Of a stretch of DNA of 64,000 bases, positions 33,585 through 43,594 are shown piece after piece (within the stretch, counting starts at the first letter, position 1; every line of letters starts with the position of its first letter). Origin of the DNA: Linyphia triangularis (taxonomy: Eukaryota; Arthropoda; Arachnida; Araneae; Linyphiidae); NCBI GenBank assembly GCA_963978545.1, contig OZ021723.1, positions 806,001 through 870,000 of the forward strand. Direction: 5' to 3'. Below the pieces are notes generated by a model. The model ran no database searches, was not told the DNA's origin, and worked only from the letters and a program-made list of their open reading frames with translations. The translations under genes and the position numbers were made by a program.

Positions 33585-34470
33585 AAAAGATTGTTTTTAT
33601 GATATAAGTTATACTTTTTTGTAAAAAAATTCGAAACTTATATATATTATGTTAAAATTTGCATCTTATGTTTTTATTTTAAACAACTTTGTTTATATAG
33701 TTTTAAAGAAAAAGTTTTTTTTTATAAAACAAGACAATGCTTTTAATCTTTTTGCTATGATATCAATATATGATGACAATTTCCAGAAATATATATTTAG
33801 TAGAATATAATTACAACAAATCTTGAGAGAATGTTAGTTAAGAAATGTTGATAATATCTTTCAATAAAATTGGTAATAAGTTTGCTACTAAACAAAAAAA
33901 TATACAATATTTAGTTTCATATATCATGTGTTTTTTATATTTTGAACATAACTTTTTATATAGTTTTAAAGGAAAAAAGCTTTTTATACTAAAACAAGAA
34001 AATAATTTGAAGACATTAATCTTTTAACATGACTATGATATCAATATATGATCACAATTTCCAGAAAATATATATATTAGAATATAATTGTACAACAAAT
34101 CTTGAGAGAACATTAATTAATAAATTTTACTGAAAGATTTTGTCAATATTTCTTAAAGTTGTAAATAAAACCTGCTCCCCAAAAAAATATATCCAATATT
34201 TAATTTCATATATCATGTTTTTTTTTTAAATATTTTGAACATAACTTTTTAAATAGTTTTAAAGAAAAAATATTATTCTAATTGACATATATAGAAAATT
34301 ATTTAAAGTGGTTAATCTTCTAACTTGCCTATGACATCAATAATATAAAAATTTCCAGAAATATATATTTAATAGAATATCGGTAACTGTACAACAAATT
34401 CTCAGAGAATGTTGGTTAACAAATTTTAAGAAACGTTGAAAACAATACCTTTGCTTACAATTGTTCAAAA
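33585..34470 (+). repeat. three tandem AT-rich units, period about 280-290 bp
   Basis: Anchors TTTCCAGAAATATATATTTA near 33780, 34058 and 34351 each follow a TATGATATCAATATATGAT-like block and precede ACAACAAATCTTGAGAGAA. Open frames inside it are chance. Confidence 0.65.
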
Positions 34471-34626
34471 TTAGCTCCTAAAATATACATTTAGTGTAAT
34501 ATGTTATATCTGTTTTATGTCGGTACAATAAGCCAAAATTAAAAAGTATGTATTAACTCAATTGCAGCAAATATCATGAACTATATATATCTTGTTACAA
34601 TGAAAAAGATCATATTATAAAAACAT

Positions 34627-35601
34627 TTATACTAAAATGCCATTTTTTTTTAGAATTGGTTTGCTTAAGTTAGATACAATTTGAATGTACACTTTTTTAA
34701 ATTTCTTAAGCTTCCTCTCATCACATTTGCTTATGGTTGCCTTTTTCTTTTTAGTACATTTTGTTTCTTTAGAGACACCTTGCTTAAATGCAGCCACATT
34801 ATTCCTATTTTTAGTGTAATTATTTAAACAAATATTGCAAAAGGTTTGTATGATTTTTACTACAAGAGTAGAGGAGTGAACATTACAAACAGTACATAAT
34901 TTATTGAAATTAAAAATCAAAGAATCTTTCAAATAAGTCTCGGTTAGTTTGGAAATTAATGAATGTTGCTTAATACTGCAAGACATAAACAGAGTTTCGA
35001 ATTCATTAGAAATTAACTTTTGAAATATTATATAGCAAACACTTACTGCAAAAACCACATTGGCAGATGGTGTTTTCATGCCTCCCCGATTGATCAAGTT
35101 AAGATACTCGGTGTGAGGCAATTTCTCTACATCACAAACAAACAAATCTTCATCGATGTCAACACTTAAATCGATAGCACCATAAAAAAAATATTTGCAG
35201 GAATCGCATGACAAATTTAATTTAAAAACACAGTACCCTGCAATGTAGGTTAAAATTTCAGATTCATGATCTGAAATAAGCTTTAAAAAAATATTTTCTA
35301 TAATACCCACAAAAGGTTCCAAATCACTTTCTTCGTCTTTTGACACACAAATGTCTTTTATAAACAATCGCAGAGGAATGTCCCCATACTGCGAAGAGTG
35401 CAATCTGAGCACAGATTTTACACGTAATTTCCTTTTGGATTCCAGTACTTGCTGCAACGACACATGGTAGTTGCAGCCTGACATTCGTCGATACTGTGAG
35501 AACCTGAACTCGAGGGCATTCGTGTGAAGTTTGGCAGTGAGAACATATTTAGCGCCGGTGGAATATCTACGAGCAGCTTTTGGTTTTGAGCTCAGCTCCA
35601 T
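34627..35601 (-). pseudogene. P-element-type transposase, C-terminal domain
   Basis: A 324-codon open frame containing ALEFRFSQYRRMSGCNYHVS followed by LQQVLESKRKLRV. This is the highly conserved N-x-L-E-x-x-F-x-x-x-R-x-x-x-G block near the C-terminus of P-element/THAP9-type transposases. A Cys-containing segment (ILTYIAGYCVFKL) and a Lys-rich tail follow, also typical of the family. The start codon shown is not the original one: the frame enters from LINE sequence at about 35619. The central RNase H-like catalytic region of the family was not found anywhere between 34.6 and 37.4 kb, so the element probably had an internal deletion before the LINE arrived. Confidence 0.8.
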
Positions 35602-35618
35602 TTGTTCGTGTAGGAATT

Positions 35619-36720
35619 TCAGTTTTTTTGTTGTTGTTGCATGCCTCCGTCATGCATTCATTGTTGTCATTCGTCATTCATTCATTCGTCATTGTTGCAT
35701 GCATTCAATATCAGAGCTAGACCAGGTCCATGATGTCGTACACCCTCAAAAAATCCAACACCAAAACAAGGTCGTCGGCCAAATCCTTCTCAGATAGTCC
35801 CAGGCAAGCGAGGATGTGATCAGGCGAAGCCTGTTCAGTAGATCAGTGTTTGCAGATTTCGAAGCTCCTTGATCCCTCAATAAATTTCAATGTCTGAAGG
35901 TGGCCACTTCGAAAGCGGGCAAGAGTTGTTCCTGTCTATTAAAACCTTGAGTAAGGAAGCCCCCAGGACGGGGATATTGATACCAATGGTGCGCTGGGGG
36001 GACATTCCAAGTAGTCCTGTTCCTGTGTTTAATCTGAGAATGAATCTCCGTAAAGGTGAAAGGCACTGACAGAACAGAGGCCTCGCCAGCACCAGCCTTT
36101 GCCAACATATCCGCAATCTTGTTCCCTTCAAGATCAACGTGGGAGGGGATCCACTGCAGATGAATCTGATGCGATGCGGAAAGTCGTTTTAACTTATTAA
36201 GTATTGCCACTCCAACATGGTCTCTAACACCCCGCCAATCACTCAGGTGTTGTAGTGCGCTTCTGCTGTCAGACAAAATCCAGATCTCATTTCCATGGGG
36301 AAGAGACGTAAGAAGGGTAAGGGCTTCATCGATGGCTATCAGTTCACTGCGAAAGACTGAGCAGTAGTCGGGATTTCTCCTCTGTTTCCTAAGGTCATAG
36401 CTCTGCAATTTGATGTAAATACCGCTGCCAGATCGGTTGTGATCGTCTTTACTGCCATCCGTGTAGACCTGAACGGCGTCAATTGGAATCTCTCCAATTC
36501 TCTCAAGAGCAATTTGTTTTAGGAAGACAGGAAGGTCTGTTTGTTTATTGACATGTACTGGCAATTCGGTATGGAAAAAGACACCATCAAGGTCATCTGC
36601 CGGGTCAAGGCACTGCGTAAGGTGATGTGGTTTCACTGCGCCATTGTTTTTTGTAAGCCTCTGAAGTACTCTTATCCTCGGTATAAATTTTCCACTCTCC
36701 AACCGCTGCGTCATAGTGGT
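35619..36720 (-). mobile_element. 5'-truncated LINE with RNase H domain
   Basis: Minus-strand frame 36714-35887 encodes a complete RNase H domain with all catalytic positions visible: VYTDGSKDD, SELIAIDEAL, WILSDSRSALQHL and the C-terminal HVDLEGNKIADMLAKAGAG. The 3' end, near 35620, is an AACAACAACAAAAAAA-like tail. This is the usual 3' part of I/Jockey/R1-group elements that carry RNase H after the reverse transcriptase. The 5' truncation falls near 36720, inside P-like transposase sequence; the precise junction and a target duplication could not be fixed. The frame extends into P-like sequence upstream. Confidence 0.8.
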
Positions 36721-37424
36721 TAAGCATCTTAACTTGGATTGGAGAATGTGTGTTGACCAGTGTTATTAAGTTTTCTAGCTGGTTCCATGATTCCAGGGTT
36801 TCTTTGGGAAGCAAACTTGACAAGTTTCTTGCATCGAGTTGTTGTTCTTCAACAAACGCTTCAACAGTTAAATTTCTTTTTAATTTGATACTTTTTGAAA
36901 CAGTTTTAGACTTTTCAAAATTCATAAAAAGTATGCATACAAAAGAATCAAAATGTAAAACAATAGTGTCTTTTGGAAGACTCGGTATTTTCTTTGAAAA
37001 TGATGACATAATATTTTCAAAAGAAGATATTTTGTTCTTTTCTAAATATTGTTGTAACACAACATCGTCTTGAATTTTCAATTTTTCTTCTAGACTTGCT
37101 CTGGTAGGAAGTTTCGGGCAGGATAAATAGGAAGGACAACCGGGAAATAGAGTTGGTACTGATCCTTGTTTTAATTTTGGGCGATTTCTTTTCATTCTCG
37201 CCATTTGTCGAAGGAAATTCGTCGAATCGAATGATACATTCCGCCTCGAAATGTTTTTCGCATACGACGCGACGGTCCGCTTATTCGGCTTAAAATTCTT
37301 CCTCGGAATGTTTCGAAGCCACGCTTTTTTCTCGGGTTCGTTTTCTGGGAATTTAAAGACAGACATATTCCTGGCCGTTGTCATAGTTAGACTTGCATGC
37401 AGTTACACAGCAGCGATCGGGCAT
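36721..37424 (-). pseudogene. THAP-type N-terminus of the P-like transposase, frameshifted
   Basis: The likely start is ATG at 37424-37422, opening with a CCVTAC zinc-ligand pair. The main frame (37384-36605) then has VFKFPENEPEKKAWLRNI, the THAP core with the conserved Pro and Trp. The second ligand pair (Cys-x-x-His) is present in the DNA at about 37260-37240 but in another frame: a 4 bp CGTC repeat shifts the frame and a later change near 37180 restores it (GSVPTLFPGCP). A further shift separates the start from VFKFP. So the DNA-binding domain is destroyed although an open frame persists. The following residues (LEEKLKIQDDVVLQQYLEKN) look helical. Confidence 0.8.
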
Positions 37425-37444
37425 GGCAGTATATTAAATTTAAT

Positions 37445-37899
37445 TATATAATATAGCACAAAACTTCTAGGCGTAGATTGTAAACAACAGCATTCCAACT
37501 AGCAAGTTAGAGCTGTGCGTGAGTAAACAACGTTACGGCGGAAGGATACAAGAAAAGTTTCTTTTTTTGTTTTATTTTTTATATATAATATTCTAGTGAC
37601 TGTTTTTGCTTGGTTTTGGCATTTTATACTGATAAATAAAAAATAAAATTAAAAAAACCCACATTTTTATAACTCTAAATTATTGATTGGTTTTGCAAAT
37701 TTCTTATTGGCGTGAAAATAGGTCTGGGAAAGTAGTTCTACTTTTAATAGTTAAATTTTAAAAACTATGCTCGTTTAGATAAGACAACTTTGGATTTCTG
37801 TGAAAAACAACACTTTTTTTGGGATCCTTCAAAATTTAAAGGTATACCTTTTACTTGGTAAATGAACTTGAATGATATAATTGCTACGGCTGAATGATA
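37445..37899. other. no gene; between THAP start and right TIR
   Basis: AT-rich sequence. It may contain the promoter of the P-like gene, but no TATA or initiator could be assigned with confidence. Confidence 0.4.
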
Positions 37900-38126
37900 T
37901 AATTACTGTCTGAAAGCGAGAAGCGTCTGAATTTCGAAATGTCTTAAAATGGTAAGAAGTGTCTTATTTTCAGTCACTTGTTGTGACTGAAAGCAATTTA
38001 AGACCCGTGTGATGTCTGAAATTCGAAAAAGTAAACCACCTTTGTGCAAAATAAGTCACCTAATGTGTCTGAAATGAATTTTTCAGACATTTTGTGTCTA
38101 AATTTAAGACACCAGCATTTACAGTG
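37900..38126 (-). repeat. right TIR of the P-like element
   Basis: Contains iterated GTCTGAA, GTCTTA and AAGACA words and ends ACCAGCATTTACAGTG, the inverse of the left end in the CAC...GTGTCTTAA...AGACAC arrangement. Longer and more diverged than the left copy. Confidence 0.65.
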
Positions 38127-38127
38127 C

Positions 38128-38660
38128 AGTAGGTAAAATTTTGGAATGTAATCGTAACTCTTCTGGTGTTTCGACACGTAAATCTATAAATAAATAGGAA
38201 TATGGGTTTTTTTCGTTGCATCTTCAAAGACTTCTTGAAACAGCTTTTACATGTCGAGGAAATAATTATCTTCCTAGATGTGAAATCTGACTCAAGTCTC
38301 ATCTATTTTTACACAGTACTAAATAGTATTCATTCAATGTAATGTCACGCATTTCTTTCCCTTTGTAGAAAATTTTTTGTGTTATGAAGATAACACTCAG
38401 GTTTAAATTATGACTGCCTTCTGTAAAAATTACAGTTAAATGACTGTTAGCATTTGACATTAAATCGTCAATTACGAAGAGTGTATTGTCTCCCAAAATT
38501 CTTTAAAACTATAGACCTTCTATAAATTATCAATTTCATCATATAGGAGTTGATGTATTCCATAACACCAAACAATCTTATCGGAAGCGATTAAAGTATT
38601 TCACTTATCAAACCCCGCACAAAATAGTTTTGCTGCATCCTTCTAGACAAATGAGAGACG
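38128..38660 (-). pseudogene. Polinton packaging ATPase (FtsK/HerA type) remnant
   Basis: Minus-strand pieces in order: KIVWCYGIHQLLYDEI (N-terminal part, about 38580-38530), the frame 38496-38299 with LFVIDDLMSNANSHL, then TEGSHNLNLSVIFITQKIFY and RDITLNEYYLVLCKNR, then, in another frame, YLFIDLRVETPEELRL ending near 38140. This is the Walker B segment (VIDDLM) and the conserved GSH...NLSVIFITQ block of the Polinton ATPase, which in relatives pumps DNA into capsids. The Walker A loop is lost or scrambled near 38620-38650. The end of the gene sits directly against the P-like TIR. Confidence 0.85.
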
Positions 38661-39105
38661 AGACATAGTGTTACTGTTTAAATTCTTTCTTTATTGATAA
38701 AATGGAGTTACAATTCTAAAGTGTTTGGTTACAAAATGATGCACTTTGATATCATGACAGTGTTGATTAGGTATAAAAGATAAGAGAATGACCAGTGCAT
38801 TTTTTTTTTTTTTTATAGAAAAATATATAAAATATGCAGTATTGTTCATATATGGGATTCACATTCCATTGAAGCAGCATAGGATTGATCTCATTGCATA
38901 TTCATAAGGGTTTACACATCATGCTGCTTCTCCAATAAAATACGACTGTGAGTTCTTTTCATTGCCAACTACACATATCAAACTAATAAGGGGCTAGGGG
39001 ATGATACATAATCATCTTCACTTCCATATGTAAAATCTTATCAAGAGTCCATCCGGACCCTCGTTCAATAAATTCATCGCAGGCCAACATGATTTTGGAG
39101 AAAGC
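38661..39105 (-). other. 3' region of the zinc-finger gene, with continuing homology after its stop
   Basis: After the TAA of the zinc-finger gene, the same minus-strand frame goes on for about 40 codons with GSGWTLDKILHMEVKM ending YHPLAPY and a TAG near 38990. This matches in order the polymerase-gene linker at about 7370-7440 (KSGWVIKEVLNLEVKI ... YEPLAGSSY). The gene is thus a C-terminally truncated version of the zinc-finger/polymerase protein. A possible poly(A) signal AATAAA lies on the minus strand near 38690. Confidence 0.65.
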
Positions 39106-40513
39106 TTAATCGATGTGCTGGTTAATCATAGAAGTATCCAGTTCAACCTCCATCAAACTTCGAAAGTAGGGAGTTACATATTCTACCTCTCCATCAGGAT
39201 TAATTCGACTAAATCGAACCTTGGTAACAATACACCATTTGATGGCACGTTTCATCTCCAATTCTCCTTGCAGCATGGTACTCAATGAGTCGTTCGACTC
39301 CCGCAGGAAATCAAGCAGATCCCAAGCAGCAACTTCACTTGGTACGATATAACGCGTAGTAAAGACATCTGGTATCGTCTCTACCTTCTGCCTCTTCGGC
39401 GTGGAGGACTGGACACCAATTTTCTGCTTAGGATGGATAGACTTCATATGTTGTGTTAAGTTTTGCTTGCTAGCAAAGATTTGGTAGCATTGACAACAAG
39501 GAAAAGTTCGAAGGTGAGTGGCCTGATGAGTTATCAGATTATCTTTTCTTCCAAATACCTTAGTACACTTTAGACATTCAAATGTAGTATTTTTATCATT
39601 GTTGTGGATCACTGAATGTCGGATTAATGAGCCTTTGCGACTAAAAATCCTCTGACAAATTTCACATCTAAATTCCTTTGCCTTAGAATGAATTTGCAAA
39701 TATCTCACAAGATTATGCTTTTCAGTAAAATTCTTATTACAAATCTGACAAACCTATATATATAAAAAAAAAGAACAGTATGTAACAAGTTCAGGAAAAT
39801 TCACAACAAATCGAAAAAGAAAAATAATAATAAAGTACGTTTCAACATTATATTTAAAAAAAAAAAAAACGAGTAATGTAAATAAATGCATATAACTTTT
39901 CATTCATTTAAAAAATAAAAGAGCACTTAAAATCGCTAAATAATTTTTTTTCTATATTAAGCACAATCTATCCATGCAAAGAAAAAATAAGTTTCATACA
40001 ATTTTTTTTTATAAGATATCGAAGTCATGAAATAAAATTTTTAAAAAGTAATTTTCATAAACATTTACAACAATTTAATAAAATACACTCTCTCATTTTT
40101 AAAGTATTATCCAATAACTAAAATATTTCACGCATAATATTTTACACACTATCTTTAATCAATAAGAAAAACTTACATGCTTATCTTTCTCCCCATTTGA
40201 AATCATGTTTAAACTAGATGCAGAATCAGCATTTTCCTAAAAAATGAAACAATATGAAACTTCAACTATACAAAAGTTTAAAAAATAATGCACAATCAGT
40301 ATAATTGGCCCCTCATTTACATTAAAAATATTTCCAATAAAATATATCATAAGAATATATACTGTAATGAAAAAATATTAAAGACTTACCACAATATCAC
40401 ATTCATTCTCAGTATTCAATTTCATATCTGAAAATACACCTAATATCAGGATAAAGCAAGAGAACCCACCTTCATTCACCAATTTCGGTGTTAAAATGAA
40501 ACTCGAGCTGCAT
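39106..40513 (-). CDS. four-exon C2H2 zinc-finger protein with KRAIKW module (intact)
   Basis: Exons on the minus strand: 40513-40480, 40427-40390, 40236-40177 and 39753-39106. All borders are GT-AG and all phases fit, giving about 259 residues without a stop. The last exon holds C2H2-type fingers (VCQICNKNF, FRCEICQRIF, FECLKCTKVF, FPCCQCYQIF); the first finger has Tyr-Leu where its first His is expected. Then come a basic SSTPKRQKVE stretch and a module with MKRAIKWCIVTKVRFSRI and VTPYFRS. The same module follows the fingers in the polymerase gene at about 7.19-7.28 kb. The first ATG lies only about 8 bp below a TATA box, so translation may instead start at the in-frame ATG in exon 2 (40425). 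It lies inside a dead Polinton yet has no lesion. A DNA- or RNA-binding role is inferred from the fingers only. Confidence 0.72.
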
Positions 40514-40520
40514 ACTAAGA

Positions 40521-40590
40521 CTTTATACCCGGCGTTAAATGACTAAAATGTCTCAACTATCTTATGATTGGCTGGAATATATCACGTGAT
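40521..40590 (-). promoter_or_regulatory. CCAAT and TATA elements before the zinc-finger gene
   Basis: On the minus strand GCCAATCA (40572-40565) is followed about 37 bp later by GGGTATAAAGTC, with TATAAAG at 40527-40521. A palindrome ATATCACGTGATAT with an E-box CACGTG (40588-40583) stands just upstream. The spacing suits transcription starting about 40495. The LINE fragment ends right at this palindrome. Confidence 0.55.
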
Positions 40591-40595
40591 ATACT

Positions 40596-41689
40596 TCTCT
40601 TTTGAGGCGTTTGTTAATTTTCCAGAGGGAGCCGTCTTCAGTAGACAATGAGGCAATGTTGTCGTTCCAAGTCTTCTGTGTGTACTCACGGAGTAGCTTC
40701 GCTATAGTGTGTTGATATTTATTGACAAGTTGTTTGGAACGGGGGTCTCTATAGCGTTGCCAGTCTCTCCGGTGTTTATTTTTGATTTTAATATAAAGCC
40801 GAATAGGGGGGGGGGGTGTACATTTCATGATTAACATCTCTAGTGGTAGTGGCATTCCTATGTGCATTAATAATGGTATCGGTGAATTCCTCAACAGCAT
40901 TATCAAGTTCAGAGGGGTTGTTAATAGCTTCAGGCAGGGTGTGGGTATCAGTGAGGATATTATTAAAGATACTCCAGTTCGTGTCAAAAACAGTATTCGT
41001 GGAATTATTGGGGAAAGCAGCATCAAAATCAGTAATGATAGGGTTATGATCAGATGAGAGATCAGGGACAGATTTAGTAACATAATTAAAGGGAAAGTCT
41101 CTCAGTAAAATAAAATCGATGGTGCTTTGCGAGGTGGTACCGAAACGGGTAGGGGTGGGGGCAGCAATAATAAAGGAGTGATTGTCTGCAAAATTAGCAA
41201 GTAAAAATCCAGATCTGTTAGCATTATGGTTCCAGTTACGATGTTTGGCATTAAAGTCCCCACATAAAATAATACTTTTGTTAATATTAGAAAGAATTTT
41301 CAGATCATCAATGAAAGTGGGGGGAGGAGTGTTGGGGACATAAACAGAAGCAACAGTGAGGGGGGGGGGAGGTTACTGGGGGTGATGGTGACAATAGTCG
41401 ATTCAATACAGGCCAAAGAAGGAGTCGGGTGGGAGTAATGGGGAATAGTGTTTTTGACAAAAACTGCAGTGCCATGTTTAAAGGTATTGTTAAGTCGTGA
41501 CTTGTCGTCACGATAAAGACTAAAATTAGGGATATGAATATTAATAGTAGGGGTGAGATTAGTTTCCTGAATAAGTAAAATATCAGGGCCATATTTGTTT
41601 ACAAACTCTCTCAATTCGGCAATTTTGTTAGCAAGTCCATTTGCGTTCCAGTGGCAAACCCTGAAACCAGTCAGCTTGTTGACATTCAT
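40596..41689 (-). pseudogene. LINE ORF2 start: endonuclease domain
   Basis: The apurinic-type endonuclease begins FRVCHWNANGLANKI, has the catalytic Glu in DILLIQETNL, and, after frame changes around the C/G-rich run near 41360, further motifs such as GDFNAKHRNWNH, STIDFILLRD and SSDHNPIITDF (catalytic Asp-His pair). The last frame (41083-40562) ends with the pre-RT linker HRRDWQRYRDPRS ... WNDNIASLSTEDGSLWKI. The enzyme would nick target DNA for reverse transcription. Frameshifts and absence of RT make it dead. Confidence 0.82.
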
Positions 41690-42657
41690 ACTGCATTATT
41701 GTTGTGAGCGTTTTGCTTGGGGATAAGGGGGATGATGACTTGTATGAAGTCATGCATAAGTTTACACATGTTTTCAATAGAGGTGAGCAGATTTTTAGTA
41801 AGTTGGGTATTATCAATAAGAATAGCAGCAAGATCAGAGTTTTCTATGTTAGAGTTCCTAGTGTTGTTATTATTTACATTTTGATTCCTACTAGCGGCTT
41901 GGGCATAACTAAAGTTGGTATTCCTTACATTTTCAGTGGTTCCAGCACGGGAAAAAGTGGGAGGGGGGACTTGTTGGTGGCGATCATTGAGTTGGTTGAG
42001 AGGTTTTACATTAAATTCCTGGCGTTTAAATGCGGGCTTGGGAAACTTGGGGCAACCACGGAAATTTGCAGGGTGGTCCCCATGACAATTGGCACACGTA
42101 GGTGTGAAGTCTTTAACTTCCTTATGGGGGCAGTCAATTGATTTATGTGATTCAGCACAGCGGACACACTTGGGCTTAATCCTACAATTGGCGCTAGAAT
42201 TGTGCCAGGTTTGACAGTTATAGCACAGGTTAACAGTTCCGGGGCGATTAAATTTTTCTATGTCGACTGACATATACATGAATTTATTGATATTAAGCAT
42301 CGCTTCATTATTGAAGCCATTTTTGTGATTTAGGACCACCTGGTAAATTTGCATGAGGGTGTTGTCCCTGTAACGCCTTAATTGGGTAATTCTATCAACG
42401 GAATATCCAAGTGTTGTCAGTTCCTCGCCGTCACTGGCGATGTGGCATCCGATGACTCATCCGTCAACATCAAGGGGTTTCGGAGTTGACGCTCCCCCGT
42501 TCAAGATCATCCCGGGGGGGGGGGGGGGGGCAATCAGTATAGGTGTATCCAATTTGGGTGAAGAAAGACTAGTTCTCCCCCTTTCAAAATCATCTAGGGG
42601 GTCGGCCTGCATGGTATTATCCAGCAAAGGCTCCATTTCCAAAACCCCGCTTCCCAA
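41686..42657 (-). pseudogene. LINE ORF1 (Jockey-type Gag with CCHC knuckles)
   Basis: The first frame (42657-42457) contains a proline run encoded by a poly-G/C tract at about 42513-42530 and ends in a stop. After a frame change, 42456-41686 carries a PRE_C2HC-like region (LGYSVDRITQLRRYRDNTLM, then MYMSVDIEKFNRPGTVNLCY) and several zinc knuckles (CYNCQTWHNSSANC, CVRCAESHKSIDC, CANCHGDHPANFRGC). This is the usual nucleic-acid-binding ORF1 protein of Jockey-group elements, which coats the RNA. Confidence 0.85.
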
Positions 42658-42908
42658 CGTGCAGGGGCCAAATAGGGATGGTGGTTAAATATCAGAATAA
42701 ATTCTTCAAAAATAACCAAACCAAAGCCACTATAATTGTATGCAGTAGGTCGCAGTTAATCAAAGGTCGGGGACAAAGTGGTCCACTTGTCTAATTGATT
42801 AGAGAAGGAAACAGAATAGTACACGTGGTACTTAGGCCTAACTAGATGGTTGCGAAAAAAGCGAGCTCGAAAAACACGTCCGTATTCATCAAGCATCAAT
42901 ATCCAAGG

Positions 42909-43594
42909 ATTGTCTCCAAGTATCTAGTTTTTATACACGCCCCGTTAATAAATGAACCAATCATAGAACATTTGACACATGCGCATGCGTGGAAAGAACC
43001 AATGAACTGCTAGATAGAGGGTAAAGCTCAACTATCGGGACTCAGGAGTCATTGGGAGTAGTTAGGGAGCATTTAGCGGGTATTGGGAGCAGTTAGGGAG
43101 CATTTAGCAGGTTTTGGGAGCAGTTAGGGAGCATTTAACAGGTATCGAGATTCGTACACCGTCTTAAACTATAAAACTAACTTTTTAATTACTAAAAAGA
43201 CTAACAACTAGCTGAACATAACTTCAATTTCCTAAACTATAAGTATTCACCCCCTGTTTTTTAAACTTGAATTTTTTTTATTAGATAAGTGTCAGCAATT
43301 AGATGGATTTAACTCCAATTTTAACTCCAATGTCGAAAAGTGAACCATTTTTTAAACTAGAATATCAGATTATTTCCATTTTTCATTCCTAGATTAATAC
43401 AATTTCCTCCCAATTTTGAAAGTTATGTAATTTTACTTATAAACAACATGAATACTCTCTAGGTATAGAATTTAAGTAATAACTAGGGTGTAACGGGCAT
43501 TTTAACGCGAAATGGCCATAACTGGGGTATCATTCCATCAAAGGCTGCTCCACGCTCCGCCTTTATGGCTTCGGAGCCCTATTTTCTAACTACT
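42909..43594 (-). repeat. right TIR of the Polinton
   Basis: 686 bp, inverse of 27796-28542, with three instead of five minisatellite units. Flanked outside by AATAGG (43595-43600). Confidence 0.93.

Larger units (their letters stand above)
31442..38126 (-). mobile_element. P-like (THAP) DNA transposon, internally deleted and hit by a LINE
   Basis: Related termini lie at 31442-31625 and about 37900-38126: CACAGCAAACTG...TGTCTTAAAATAAGACAC on the left and CACTGTAAATGC...TGTCTTAAATTTAGACAC on the minus strand of the right. Between them, on the minus strand, are a THAP-type N-terminus (37424-36721) and the C-terminal domain of a P-element-type transposase (35601-34627). The element abuts the end of the Polinton ATPase on its right side. 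No 8 bp target duplication was found, so the exact ends are approximate. Confidence 0.7.
40596..42905 (-). mobile_element. Jockey-like LINE without reverse transcriptase
   Basis: Reads on the minus strand from a 5' region (about 42905-42660) through ORF1 and the endonuclease to the linker before RT, then ends near 40600 after SLWKINKRLKRE. LINE copies are normally cut at the 5' end; here the 3' half is missing. No poly(A) or target duplication was found at the 3' side. The 5' end touches the inner edge of the Polinton right TIR. Confidence 0.8.
27796..43594 (-). mobile_element. Polinton/Maverick element, 15.8 kb including later insertions
   Basis: Long TIRs (27796-28542 and 42909-43594) begin AGTAGTTAG, matching the 5'-AG start of Polintons. 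AATAGG stands directly outside both ends (27790-27795 and 43595-43600), the 6 bp duplication made by Polinton integrases. On the minus strand it keeps a C2H2/KRAIKW gene (40513-39106), a packaging-ATPase remnant (about 38660-38128), a DNA polymerase C-terminus (about 30140-29323) and another C2H2 remnant (about 28860-28720). Subtracting the P-like element (31442-38126) and the LINE (about 40596-42905) leaves roughly 6.8 kb, so most standard genes (integrase, protease, capsids) are deleted or unrecognisable. Confidence 0.92.

Noticed and set aside
40827..41057. Plus-strand frames in the LINE
   Set aside because: Antisense shadows of the endonuclease-coding strand.
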